Of a stretch of 64,000 bases of DNA, positions 42,132 through 50,409 are shown in pieces (the first letter of the stretch is position 1; every line of letters starts with the position of its first letter). Made by a program: the position numbers and the translations under genes. Origin of the DNA: Bailinhaonella thermotolerans (GTDB lineage: Bacteria > Actinomycetota > Actinomycetes > Streptosporangiales > Streptosporangiaceae); assembly GCF_003594875.1 (NCBI RefSeq), contig NZ_QZEY01000001.1, positions 372,001-436,000 of the forward strand, written 5' to 3'. A model generated the notes under the pieces. The model ran no database searches. It saw only the letters and a program-made list of their open reading frames with translations, and was not told the origin of the DNA.

Positions 42132-43331
42132 TCAGGTGCACAGGGCCTGCCGCTGGAAGGCGGACAGGGCCTTGTCGATGGGGTGGGGGCGGGGCTCGCC
42201 GGAGGCGTCCAGGGTGTTCCAGCGCATGAGGTTGATCGCCTGCGACATCTGGCGGGCGCCGTCGGCGCGGGTCAGGGACAGCGCGCCGGCGCCCCACATG
42301 GTGCCGTCGTGGCCCCAGAAGGTGCCGCAGCCCGGGATCGTGACCTTGCGCAGGCCCAGGCCGTACTCGATCGTGTCCTCGTAGACCTGGGTGGAGACCG
42401 GGACGGTGCGCTGCATCCGCGCCAGCGACGCCCGGCTGACGATCCGGCCGCCCAGCAGCGCGCTGTAGAAGCGGTTGAGGTCCTCCACCGTCGACACCAG
42501 CGAGGCTCCCACGCCGACCCAGGACGGGTCGTAGACGCTGTAGTCGCGGGGCGGGTCGAGCAGGCCGTGCATCGCCTCGTACATCCGCGGGTGCGGGCCC
42601 TTGATCCGGGGCCCGGCCGGCAGCGTGGTGTGGCGCAGCCCGGCGCGGCGGATGACGTGCTCGGTGATGTAGTCCTCGGCCTTGGCGCCGGTGACCTTCT
42701 CCAGGAGCAGGCCGAGGATGAGGTAGTTGGTGTTGGAGTAGACGCCGGGAAGGCTGCCCGGCTCCTTGGCGGGCAGCGCCAGCCCCATCTTGATCAGCTC
42801 CTCCGGCCTGAAACGCCGGAAGCGGTTGTCGTCCAGGCTCTTGGCCGACATGTCCGGCAGGGAGGGGAACCCGGCCAGGGACGGGAAGGCCGCCAGGAGG
42901 TATTCGGACAGGCCGCTGGTGTGGTTGAGCAGCATCCGGACCGTGATCTTCCGGCCGCGCTCCCCCGGCACCACGTCCGGCAGGTAGCGGCCGATCGGCG
43001 CGTCGAGCCGCACGCGGCCCTTCTCGACCTGCTGCAAGATCGCGGCGGCGGTGAACGTCTTGGTGATGCTCCCGACCCGGTGCCGCGTCCCCGGCCGCAG
43101 CGGCCGCCCGGTCGCCAGGTCGGCGACCCCCGAGGCCCCCCGCCACTCCCGCCCGCCCGCGCGGACCGCGGCGTCGATCCCCACCATCCCGGCCCGATGA
43201 ACCTCCTCCAGGGCCGAGCGCAGCCTCCCGTCATCCGGCCCGGAACGCGCCCCGGCCGCGGGAGCCCCCGCCATCACCGCGGCGGCCCCCATCACGGCCA
43301 CACCCGCCCAGGCCCTCAGCTTGACCGTCAA
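42132..43331 (-). CDS. secreted beta-lactamase-fold serine hydrolase (D-Ala-D-Ala carboxypeptidase/EstB type)
   Basis: 399 residues with a signal peptide (LRAWAGVAVMGAAAVMAGAPAAGA). The class C/PBP-like motifs are SITK (Ser88-Lys91), YSN (198-200, GVYSNTNYLILG) and a GHDG box near residue 340 in place of KTG. Family members trim peptidoglycan, hydrolyse esters or peptides; resistance to beta-lactams is not implied. It stands alone between gene remnants. Confidence 0.9.
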   Translation of the reverse strand: MTVKLRAWAGVAVMGAAAVMAGAPAAGARSGPDDGRLRSALEEVHRAGMVGIDAAVRAGGREWRGASGVADLATGRPLRPGTRHRVGSITKTFTAAAILQQVEKGRVRLDAPIGRYLPDVVPGERGRKITVRMLLNHTSGLSEYLLAAFPSLAGFPSLPDMSAKSLDDNRFRRFRPEELIKMGLALPAKEPGSLPGVYSNTNYLILGLLLEKVTGAKAEDYITEHVIRRAGLRHTTLPAGPRIKGPHPRMYEAMHGLLDPPRDYSVYDPSWVGVGASLVSTVEDLNRFYSALLGGRIVSRASLARMQRTVPVSTQVYEDTIEYGLGLRKVTIPGCGTFWGHDGTMWGAGALSLTRADGARQMSQAINLMRWNTLDASGEPRPHPIDKALSAFQRQALCT

Positions 43332-43496
43332 GACACCCGTCCTCTCATGATCGGCGCCCGCGGTCGCGGGCCCTCATGAGCGGCAAGTGTGGCCGCGCCC
43401 CCACCCGGAGAACGTCCTGCCACAGAAGACTCCTCCCCCTACCCCACCGGGATCACCCACCCCCCGCCCTACACCCCCGGAAGTAGCGGCCTCCGC

Positions 43497-43607
43497 TCAC
43501 CGCGGCAGGGAGACGCTTCCACCCAGATAAGCGGCCTCCTCCAGCAACCGCGGTGTCATCGCGATCCCGGTCAGGCGCTCCGCCAGCAGAAAGGCCGGGC
43601 CTTCATG
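43497..43607 (-). pseudogene. C-terminal remnant of a DUF6461-like gene
   Basis: The last 36 codons read HEGPAFLLAERLTGIAMTPR followed by LLEEAAYLGGSVSLPR, the closing helix typical of DUF6461 proteins (ALAERLTGVRLTPELLE). Upstream codons of the frame do not resemble the rest of the family. The surrounding 43332-43773 contains no other gene. Confidence 0.5.
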
Positions 43608-43773
43608 GGGGCGCCGCGAACGCCGCCACCCTCGCCAGAACATGGCCGACGAGGCGGCGGAGCGGGCCGAGGGGCCTGTCTGGTGCGCACCTCGGCAGGA
43701 CAGGAGGGCCATACCGGGCGGGTACGACACGCGGCGGGCGGCGGGCTGGGAGTTGGTGGATTCGCCGGGTCGG

Positions 43774-44529
43774 CTACCGCGGCTTGGTGGCGCGGATGAT
43801 GGCGCTGTGCAGGCCGCCGCCGACCTGGTGGGTCGGGGTGATCTGGATGCCGGTGAAGCCGGCTTCGGTCAGGCCGGTGAGGTACTCGCCGAAGGACAGG
43901 GCGCCGGCGACGCATTCGACGTACTCGCCACGTTCGGCCCGGTCGGCGGGGGACAGGTGGTCCTCGGCGACGACGTCGGTGATTCCGAGGCGCCCGCCGG
44001 GGCGCAGGACGCGGTAGGTCTCGGCGAAGACGGCGGGCTTGTCGACCGAGAGGTTGATGACGCAGTTGGAGATGACCACGTCGATCGAGCCGGCGGGGAG
44101 CGGGACGGCTTCGATGGCGCCCTTGAGGAAGCGGGCGTTGGCGATGCCGGCCTCGGCGGCGTTGGCACGGGCGAGGGTGAGCATCTCATCGGTCATGTCC
44201 AGGCCGTACGCGGTGCCGGTGGGGCCGACGCGGCGGGCCGACAGCAGCACGTCGATGCCGCCGCCGGAGCCGAGGTCGAGCACGGTCTCGCCGTCACGCA
44301 GTTCGGCGACGGCAACCGGGTCGCCGCAGCCCAGGCTGGCCGTCACCGCGTCGGCGGGCAGTTCGGCGCGTTCGGCCGCGCCGTACAGGTCGCCGCCGAA
44401 GACCCGCGGTCCGGTGCGGCAGTCGGCCGCCGGGGAGCAGCAGGCCGCGTCCCGCTCGTCGAGTACGGCTCGCGCGGCGGCGGCGTAGCGGGTGCGGACC
44501 TGTTCGCGAAGGTCGTCGAGTTCGGTCAT
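43774..44529 (-). CDS. arsM: arsenite S-adenosylmethionine methyltransferase
   Basis: 251 residues. SAM-binding motif VLDLGSGGGIDVLL, and the three conserved As(III)-binding cysteines: Cys68 (LGCGDPVAVAEL), Cys156 (VISNCVINLS) and Cys206 (VECVAGALS). Extra cysteines AACCSPAADC lie near the N-terminus. It methylates arsenite to less toxic or volatile species. The ATG at 44529 has GGAG 6 nt upstream; an earlier ATG at 44541 is possible. Divergent from the ArsO-like gene, with three operator copies between. Confidence 0.93.
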   Translation of the reverse strand: MTELDDLREQVRTRYAAAARAVLDERDAACCSPAADCRTGPRVFGGDLYGAAERAELPADAVTASLGCGDPVAVAELRDGETVLDLGSGGGIDVLLSARRVGPTGTAYGLDMTDEMLTLARANAAEAGIANARFLKGAIEAVPLPAGSIDVVISNCVINLSVDKPAVFAETYRVLRPGGRLGITDVVAEDHLSPADRAERGEYVECVAGALSFGEYLTGLTEAGFTGIQITPTHQVGGGLHSAIIRATKPR

Positions 44530-44596
44530 GGTCTTCTCCATCGGGTGCGGCCGGGGCGGCTCGGCGGGCGGGCGCGACCGCCGGTGACCCGCCTGC

Positions 44597-44668
44597 TTTG
44601 ACATGCTTCTAATTTGACATCTCTCTAAGCGCGGGGACAAGATGGCGCCTGCTTCGAAAAACTTCTAA
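44597..44668. promoter_or_regulatory. three ArsR-type operator copies in the arsM/arsO control region
   Basis: Read on the minus strand, two abutting 16-mers TTAGAAGCATGTCAAA (44597-44612) and TTAGAGAGATGTCAAA (44613-44628) are followed at 44653-44668 by TTAGAAGTTTTTCGAA. All fit TTAGA-N6-TC-N-AA. The first pair faces arsM, the third lies just before the ArsO-like gene. Confidence 0.75.
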
Positions 44669-44698
44669 GTAATGCGCGAGCCGAAGGAGAGGACCCCC

Positions 44699-46111
44699 AT
44701 GAGTGGATGCCGCGGCCCCATCCCCGCCGAGGAGAACATTCCCGCCGCCAGGGCGGGCGGTCTCGGTGACCTGCCGATCGTGGTGATCGGCGCGGGACCG
44801 GTGGGGCTGGCCGCCGCCGCGCACCTGGCCGGGCGCGGCCTGGACTTCCTGGTCCTGGAGGCCGGCGCCGGGGCGGGGGCGTCGGTGGCGCGGTGGGGCC
44901 ACGTGCGGCTGTTCAGCCCGTGGCGGTTCGACATCGACGGCGCGGCCCGCCGTCTCCTGGAGGCCGAAGGCTGGACCGCGCCCGACCCGGACCGGCTGCC
45001 CACCGGGGCCGAACTGATCTCCGGCTACCTCGCCCCGCTGGCCGCCCACCCCGCGATCGCCCCCCGCCTGCGGTTCGGCGCGCACGTGGCCGCGATCAGC
45101 CGCCTGGGCCACGACCGGGTCCGCACCTCCGGCCGCGAGAACGCCCCGTTCCTGATCCGCCTCGCCTCCGGGGAGGAGATCGCCGCCCGCGCCGTCATCG
45201 ACGCCTCCGGCACCTGGACCACGCCCAACGTGCTCGGCGCGAACGGCCTGCCCGCCCACGGCGAGGCCGCGGCCGCGCCGTACATCGACCACGCCCTGCC
45301 CGACATCCTCGGCGCCGACCGCCGGACCTACGCCGGCAGGCACACCCTGGTCGTCGGCGCGGGCCACTCGGCCGCCACCACCCTGCTCGCCCTGGCCGCC
45401 CTCGCCGAGGACGCCCCCGGCACGTCGATCACCTGGGCGATCCGCGCCGCGTCGGCGAGCCGGACCTACGGCGGCGGCGACGCCGACGCCCTCCCCGCCC
45501 GGGGCGCCCTCGGCACCCGGCTGCGCGAGCACGTCCGGTCCGGCCGCATCCGCCTGCTCACCGGCTTCCACACCCACACCGTGAGCCGGGACGCCGGCCG
45601 GGTCACGGTCACCAGCCGGGACCTGACCGGCGCCGAGCGGTCCGTCACCGCCGACCGGATCGTCGCGGCCACCGGCTACCGGCCCGACCACGCGATCGCG
45701 TCCGAGCTGCGCCTGGACCTGGACCCCGTCCTCGGCTCCACCCGCGCCCTGGCCCCGCTCATCGACCCCGACCAGCACTCCTGCGGCACGGTGCCGCCCC
45801 ACGGGGTGGACGAGCTGGCCCACCCCGAGCCCGACTACTACGCGGTCGGCGTCAAGAGCTACGGCCGCGCCCCGACGTTCCTGCTCGCCACCGGCTACGA
45901 GCAGGCCCGCTCCGTCGTCGCCGCCCTGGCCGGCGACTGGGACGCCGCCCGCGACGTCCGGCTCGACCTGCCCGAGACCGGTGTCTGCTCCTCCGGCCTC
46001 GCCGAGGCCCAGGAGACCCGCGTCGGCCTGGCCACCGGCATCACCGGCGGCCTCCTCGCCGCACCCCTCCCTTCCGTCGCCACCGCCTCCGGTGGAAGCT
46101 GCTGCGGCTGA
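44699..46111 (+). CDS. ArsO-like flavin-dependent monooxygenase/oxidoreductase of the ars cluster
   Basis: 470 residues. Two nucleotide-binding motifs (VVIGAGPVGLAAAAHLAG near the start and LVVGAGHSAATTLL in the middle) plus ATGYRPDH place it with class B flavoprotein monooxygenases. Flavin-binding ArsO proteins are known from actinobacterial ars operons such as arsRBOCT. Cysteines cluster at both ends (MSGCRG and GGSCCG), which could bind arsenic. GGAGAGGA precedes the ATG. The biochemical role of ArsO is not settled. Confidence 0.78.
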   Translation: MSGCRGPIPAEENIPAARAGGLGDLPIVVIGAGPVGLAAAAHLAGRGLDFLVLEAGAGAGASVARWGHVRLFSPWRFDIDGAARRLLEAEGWTAPDPDRLPTGAELISGYLAPLAAHPAIAPRLRFGAHVAAISRLGHDRVRTSGRENAPFLIRLASGEEIAARAVIDASGTWTTPNVLGANGLPAHGEAAAAPYIDHALPDILGADRRTYAGRHTLVVGAGHSAATTLLALAALAEDAPGTSITWAIRAASASRTYGGGDADALPARGALGTRLREHVRSGRIRLLTGFHTHTVSRDAGRVTVTSRDLTGAERSVTADRIVAATGYRPDHAIASELRLDLDPVLGSTRALAPLIDPDQHSCGTVPPHGVDELAHPEPDYYAVGVKSYGRAPTFLLATGYEQARSVVAALAGDWDAARDVRLDLPETGVCSSGLAEAQETRVGLATGITGGLLAAPLPSVATASGGSCCG

Positions 46112-46233
46112 CGCGAGAGCCGTACCCGTCCAGACACGGCCGGGAGCCATATCCGCCGGGCAGACCACGGCGGTGTGGCCCTGGCCCGCGGGATCGCCGC
46201 CGTTGGCGTCGATGACCTTCCACGGCCTATCAT

Positions 46234-46249
46234 TTAGAGAATCATCTAA
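46234..46249. promoter_or_regulatory. ArsR operator before arsR
   Basis: TTAGA-GAATCA-TCTAA is the most symmetric of four 16-bp copies in the ars cluster. It lies 15 bp before the arsR start, next to TATCAT (46228-46233), fitting autorepression. Confidence 0.7.
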
Positions 46250-46264
46250 CCAGGAGGAGACGCC

Positions 46265-46603
46265 GTGGGCTCCCAGTGCTGCGCCCCGATCGCCGCCGAG
46301 CCGATCGGCGAGGCCGAGGCCGCCGAGCTGGCCGCGCTGTTCAAGGCCGTGGCCGACCCGGTACGGCTGCGCCTGCTGTCGATGATCGGCGCGCACGAGG
46401 GCGGCGAGGCGTGCGTCTGCGACCTCACCGGCGCCTTCGACCTGACCGCCCCCACGATCTCCCACCACCTCAAGATCCTGCGCACCGCCGGCCTCATCGA
46501 CGGCGAACGCCGCGGCACCTGGGTCTACTACCGCCTCATCCCCGAGCGGGTCGCCAAGATCGGCCGCCTCTTCACCCCCATGACCGAGCCCGCCACCGTC
46601 TAG
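46265..46603 (+). CDS. arsR: arsenic-responsive ArsR-family repressor
   Basis: 112 residues from a GTG with GGAGGAG upstream. Winged helix: LAALFKAVADPVRLRLLSMIGAHEGGEACVCDLTGAFDLTAPTISHHLKILRTAGLI. Cys50 and Cys52 of ACVCDL and the N-terminal Cys5-Cys6 can form the As(III) site. Expected to leave the 16-bp operators on binding arsenite. Confidence 0.93.
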   Translation: MGSQCCAPIAAEPIGEAEAAELAALFKAVADPVRLRLLSMIGAHEGGEACVCDLTGAFDLTAPTISHHLKILRTAGLIDGERRGTWVYYRLIPERVAKIGRLFTPMTEPATV

Positions 46604-46774
46604 GCCGCGCCAGGAGGCGGGCGCCACAGCGCGGCCGGTCGGTGTGCCGGCCATCGGGGCAGGACCCGGCCCCGCCTCCGCCACCCTCATCGGCGCCGGC
46701 CGTACGGCCCGGGAAGCCGCGGCCGTACGGCCGGCGACCGGCCCGATCCCGACCCCGACCCCGGAGGAGACGAC

Positions 46775-47917
46775 GTGCTCGCCGACCTGCGCCGCCGGTT
46801 CCCCGGCCTGAACTCCGACGTCGTCCGGCTCGACGGCCCGTCCGGGGCCCAGGCACCCCAGTCGGTGCTCGACGCCATGGCCGACCACCTACGGCGCCAC
46901 AACGCCAACCGCGGCGGCGCCCATCCGGCGAGCCTGGCCAGTGAACGGCTCGTCACCCAGGCCCGCCGGCGCACCGCGGCCTTCCTGGGAGCCGACCCCG
47001 ACGAGGTCGGCTTCGGCCTGAACGCCACCGCGATCAACTTCCACCTCAGCAGGAGCGCCACCCGGGACCTGCTGCCCGGGGACGAGATCGTGGTCACCCG
47101 GCTCGACCACGAGGCCAACCTCGCGCCGTGGGCGGAGGCGGCGGCCGACCGCGGCCTGAAGATCCGCACCGTCGGCGTCGAGCCGGACACCCGCCTCGAC
47201 ATGGCCGCGCTGGAGCGGGCGATCACCGGCCGGACCCGCATCGTCGCCTTCCCCTGGGCCAACAACGCGGTCGGCACCCTGGTCGATGTGCCCGAGGTGG
47301 TACGGCTCGCGCACGCCGCCGGCGCCATCGCCTGGGCCGACGCCACCCACTACCTGCCCCACGGCCCCGTCGACGCGAGCGCCACCGGCGCCGACGTGGT
47401 GATCGGCTCGGCGTACAAGTTCTTCGGACCGCACGTCGGCGTCTTCTACGCCCGCCGCCGCCTGCTGGAGCGGTGGCGTCCGTACCAGATCGGCCACGCC
47501 GCCCACGGGCATCCGGCCGCTCGCTTCGAGCCGGGAACCCCGCCCTTCGAATCCCTGGCCGGGCTGATCGCCGCCCTCGACTACCTCGACGACCTCGGCT
47601 GGCGGTTCGTCCAGGAGCAGGAACAGGCCCTCGCCCGCCGCTTCCTGGACGGCCTGCCCCGCCGCTGGCGGCTGCACGGGCTCCCCGATGTGCCCGGCCG
47701 CACCGCCACCTTCGCGCTGACCCTCCCCGGCGCCGACCCCCACGACCTCGCCAAGGCCCTCGCGGACAGGGGGATCGCGGCCGGCTCAGGCGACTTCCAC
47801 GCTCCCGGGATCATGAACCACCTCGGCCTGACCGAGGGCGCCCTGCGGGTCGGCTTCCTCCACTACAACACCCTCGACGAGGTCGAACGCCTCCTGCGGG
47901 CCCTGGACCAGATCTGA
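46775..47917 (+). CDS. cysteine desulfurase-like class V aminotransferase (VC1184-type subfamily)
   Basis: 380 residues from a GTG after GGAGGAGA. PLP lysine in SAYKFFGPHVGVFYARR, phosphate/PLP contacts RLDHEANLAPW, FPWANNAVGTLVDV and IAWADATHYLPHG. The mobile catalytic Cys of true desulfurases is not visible; the region reads IAAGSGDFHAPGIMN. It may be a lyase or aminotransferase. The preceding 46604-46774 contains two copies of GGCCGTACGGCC (46698 and 46721) and no gene. Its place between arsR and arsC suggests a link to thiol metabolism or coincidence. Confidence 0.85.
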   Translation: MLADLRRRFPGLNSDVVRLDGPSGAQAPQSVLDAMADHLRRHNANRGGAHPASLASERLVTQARRRTAAFLGADPDEVGFGLNATAINFHLSRSATRDLLPGDEIVVTRLDHEANLAPWAEAAADRGLKIRTVGVEPDTRLDMAALERAITGRTRIVAFPWANNAVGTLVDVPEVVRLAHAAGAIAWADATHYLPHGPVDASATGADVVIGSAYKFFGPHVGVFYARRRLLERWRPYQIGHAAHGHPAARFEPGTPPFESLAGLIAALDYLDDLGWRFVQEQEQALARRFLDGLPRRWRLHGLPDVPGRTATFALTLPGADPHDLAKALADRGIAAGSGDFHAPGIMNHLGLTEGALRVGFLHYNTLDEVERLLRALDQI

Positions 47918-47939
47918 CCCCCTGAGCCGTCGCCGGCCG

Positions 47940-48356
47940 CTAGGTCAGCTCGTCGATGAGCTTCTCGACGCGGGCCCGGATGTCGTCGCGGATGCGCCGT
48001 ACGGTGTCGATGTCCTGGCCGGCGGGGTCGTCGAGGTCCCAGTCCTCGTAGCGTTTGCCCGGGAAGACGGGGCAGGCGTCGCCGCAGCCCATGGTGATGA
48101 CGACGTCGGAGGTCCGCACGGCCTCGGCGGTGAGGATCCTGGGCTGCTGGGCGGCGATGTCGATGCCGGCCTCGCGCATCGCCTCCGCGGCGGCGGGGTT
48201 GACGCGGTCGGCGGGGGCCGACCCGGCGGAGCGGACCTCGACGCGGTCGCCGGCCAGGTGGGTGAGCCAGGCGGCGGCCATCTGGGAACGGCCGGCGTTG
48301 TGCACGCAGACGAACAGGACGCTGGGCTTACCGGGCTTACCGGGCTTACCGGGCAT
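47940..48356 (-). CDS. arsC: arsenate reductase, low-molecular-weight phosphatase family
   Basis: 138 residues. P-loop [15 protein letters not shown] (Cys17, Arg23), [22 protein letters not shown] with the general-acid Asp region. The actinobacterial enzymes use mycothiol or thioredoxin. GGAGGAG precedes the ATG, yet the frame is open upstream into the ACR3 remnant, so a fusion such as the ACR3-ArsC protein of M. tuberculosis may be ancestral. A 9-bp DNA repeat gives the N-terminus GKPGKPGKP. Confidence 0.92.
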   Translation of the reverse strand: MPGKPGKPGKPSVLFVCVHNAGRSQMAAAWLTHLAGDRVEVRSAGSAPADRVNPAAAEAMREAGIDIAAQQPRILTAEAVRTSDVVITMGCGDACPVFPGKRYEDWDLDDPAGQDIDTVRRIRDDIRARVEKLIDELT

Positions 48357-48592
48357 GGGCGGGCTCCTCCGGGGCGTGCGGGCGAACAGGCGGCGGCCGT
48401 ACAGGCTGACGTAGACCAGGGCGGCCAGGACGGGCACCTCGATGAGCGGGCCGACCACCCCGGCCAGGGTATGCCGGAGGTCACGCCGAAGACGCCGACG
48501 GCGACCGCGATGGCCGGCTCGAAGTCGTCGCCCGCGGCGGTGAAGGCCAGGGTCGCGGTGCGGTCGTACGGCAGGCCGATCGCGCGGCCGAG
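48357..48592 (-). pseudogene. C-terminal remnant of an ACR3 arsenite efflux pump, frameshifted
   Basis: The minus strand reads [20 protein letters not shown] and [16 protein letters not shown] in one frame, then [20 protein letters not shown] in another that continues into arsC. This is the last membrane section of ACR3, which normally has about 350 residues and ten helices; only about 75 remain. One base is missing near 48470-48472. The rest of the pump gene is absent, and unrelated sequence plus the 48716 gene lie upstream. Confidence 0.75.
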
Positions 48593-48715
48593 CCGTCTTC
48601 GATATCGGCCGATGTCGATGCGAATGGGAGGCAACGGTGGATGAACGGCTCATGGCGAATCAGGGGAGCCGGGCCGGCTTCCGCCGGGTTCGGGGGCTGT
48701 GGCACAGTCCAGAGC

Positions 48716-49636
48716 GTGTCCTTGGACGGGTTGCCGGGCTGGTTGCCGGGGTGGTGCCGTGAGCATCTGGGCGGCGAGCCCGCCGGGGTGTTGTTCCGGT
48801 CGCGGCAGGTCTCGATGGTGTTCGGCCTGCGCTTGGCCGGTGGGCGGGAGGTCGTGGTCAAGGCGCGGGCCGACGGCGGCCGCGCGGCCTCGTGTGTCGC
48901 GGCGCAGGCCCGGCTGGCCGAGCGCGGGTTCCCCTGCGCGCGGCCGCTGACGCCGGTGGTCGGTGTCGGCGCGCTGGCCGTGCACGCCGAGGAGTTCCGG
49001 CCCGGCGGCGAGGTGCTGCACGGGGACTCGCCGGAGATGGCCGTGCGTTGCGCGGAGGTGTTCGCCCGGCTGATGGCCGAACTCGCCGGCGTGACCGGCG
49101 CTCCGCCGCTGCCGAATCCGCCCTGGGTGCGCTGGGACGACACCGGTGGCGGGACATGGCCGGCGATCGGCTTCCTCGACTGCCTGGACCAGAGCGCCGT
49201 GCCCGCGCACGTCGCCGAGGCGGCTGAGCGGGCCCGGGTACGGCTGCTGGCCGGCGGCTTGCCGTGCGTGCTCGGCCACGCCGCCTTCGAGGCGCAGAAC
49301 CTGCGGTGGCGGGGGCGGCGGGTGTGGGCGGTGCACGACTGGGACAGCCTGGCGTGGCTACCGGAGGCGGCGCTGGCGGGAGCGGCGAGCGGGTCGTTCG
49401 CCAGTTCCGGGCCGCCGACGCTGGCGCCGATCGAGAGCTCCGAGGCGTTCCTGATGGCCTACCAGGACCTGCGGGGGCGCTCGTTCACACCCGAGGAACT
49501 GGAGGTCGCCTGGGCGGCCGGCGTGTGGATGGCCGCCTACAACGCCCGCGAGATGGCCCTGTGCGGCGGCTCACCGGCCGGCGGCGACGCCCTGCGAGCC
49601 CAGGCCCCCGAGCGCCTCCGCCGGGCCCGCGCCTAG
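48716..49636 (+). CDS. phosphotransferase (APH)-fold protein lacking the catalytic Asp
   Basis: 306 residues from a GTG; an ATG at 48641 with GGGAGG is an alternative. N-lobe: LAGGREVVVKARADGG (Lys of the beta-3 strand). C-lobe loop: CVLGHAAFEAQNLRWRGRRVWAVHDWDSLAWLPEAALAG. In active members the loop is H-x-D-x4-N; here it is HAAFEAQN with Ala for Asp, while the DWDS metal motif remains. This suggests a pseudokinase or binding protein. Confidence 0.8.
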   Translation: MSLDGLPGWLPGWCREHLGGEPAGVLFRSRQVSMVFGLRLAGGREVVVKARADGGRAASCVAAQARLAERGFPCARPLTPVVGVGALAVHAEEFRPGGEVLHGDSPEMAVRCAEVFARLMAELAGVTGAPPLPNPPWVRWDDTGGGTWPAIGFLDCLDQSAVPAHVAEAAERARVRLLAGGLPCVLGHAAFEAQNLRWRGRRVWAVHDWDSLAWLPEAALAGAASGSFASSGPPTLAPIESSEAFLMAYQDLRGRSFTPEELEVAWAAGVWMAAYNAREMALCGGSPAGGDALRAQAPERLRRARA

Positions 49637-49738
49637 CCCGCGGACGGATCAGGCGCCGCCGTACCGCCTCCCCAGCTCGAACCGAAGGCGAACGGCCTGG
49701 TAAGCGGCACCGGCGCCGGGCGCGGCGGGTCCGGCGCT

Positions 49739-50248
49739 TCATCGGCCGCCCTCCCCGGTGAGCAGCGGCTCGCACGCCTCGGCGGCCTTCTGTACGGACG
49801 GGTCGCCGGTGTCGAACCCGGCCCCGTCGCCGAAGCCGCCCTCGGGGTCGGGGTCGGGGAAGTCTGCGACGCCGTTGTCGCGCATGCACTGCGCGAACTT
49901 CCTGCGCTGGTCCTGCACCTTCGGGTCCTCCTGGCCACCGAGCATCCCGCTGGGCATGTGCTCCCGGCAGGCGTTCAGCGCCTTCTCCTGCGTGGCCTCG
50001 TCCACCGACAGGCCGCGCAGCGGCGCGGCGGGCAGCTTGCCGTCGGGGCCGGGGTCGGGGAAGCCGGGGATGCCGTTCTCCCGCATGCACTGGGAGAACT
50101 CGCGCGCCTTCTCGGCGTTCCGCGCGTCGGCCGCGGACGCGCCGCCGCCGCCCGCGGGGGTGGTCGCGGCGGGCTCCGCACCCCCGCACGCGGCCGCCGC
50201 CCACAGCAGCACGGCCATGGCCAGCGCCGTTCCTCCACGTCGCCACAT
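49739..50248 (-). CDS. lipoprotein with duplicated CMRxNG-FPDP motif
   Basis: 169 residues. MWRRGGTALAMAVLLWAAAACGG is a lipoprotein signal. The mature part has two copies of QCMRxNGxxxFPDP (FSQCMRENGIPGFPDPGPDG and FAQCMRDNGVADFPDPDPEG), each with partner cysteines (NACREHM, EACEPLL). Such lipoproteins commonly accompany two-component systems and peptidoglycan-binding or ABC efflux genes. Divergent from the OmpR-type regulator and likely its target. Confidence 0.78.
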   Translation of the reverse strand: MWRRGGTALAMAVLLWAAAACGGAEPAATTPAGGGGASAADARNAEKAREFSQCMRENGIPGFPDPGPDGKLPAAPLRGLSVDEATQEKALNACREHMPSGMLGGQEDPKVQDQRRKFAQCMRDNGVADFPDPDPEGGFGDGAGFDTGDPSVQKAAEACEPLLTGEGGR

Positions 50249-50273
50249 GGGTCTTCCTTCCGTCGTCGCCGTC

Positions 50274-50306
50274 TCGGGGTTGCCTTGGGGTCGTCTTGGG
50301 GCGGAG
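50274..50306. promoter_or_regulatory. three 11-bp direct repeats, OmpR/PhoP-type binding array
   Basis: TCGGGGTTGCC, TTGGGGTCGTC and TTGGGGCGGAG begin at 50274, 50285 and 50296; their GGGG blocks recur exactly every 11 bp, on one face of the helix. The array lies between the lipoprotein start and the response-regulator start. Confidence 0.65.
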
Positions 50307-50409
50307 TCAATCCAGGCGGCGGTATCCACGACGTAACCCCTGCCGCGTTACGCCCGCTTCACATGCCGGCGGGGAGTATGGGCGGACGACCGGGGAGAGG
50401 AGACGCGCC

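Noticed and set aside
42132-43331. Beta-lactam resistance gene
   Set aside because: SxxK and YxN motifs are shared by many esterases and carboxypeptidases; nothing in the sequence indicates a true beta-lactamase.
44609-46888. A 759-codon minus-strand frame over the ArsO-like and arsR genes
   Set aside because: Low-complexity Gly/Val/Ala translation antisense to two genes with clear families.
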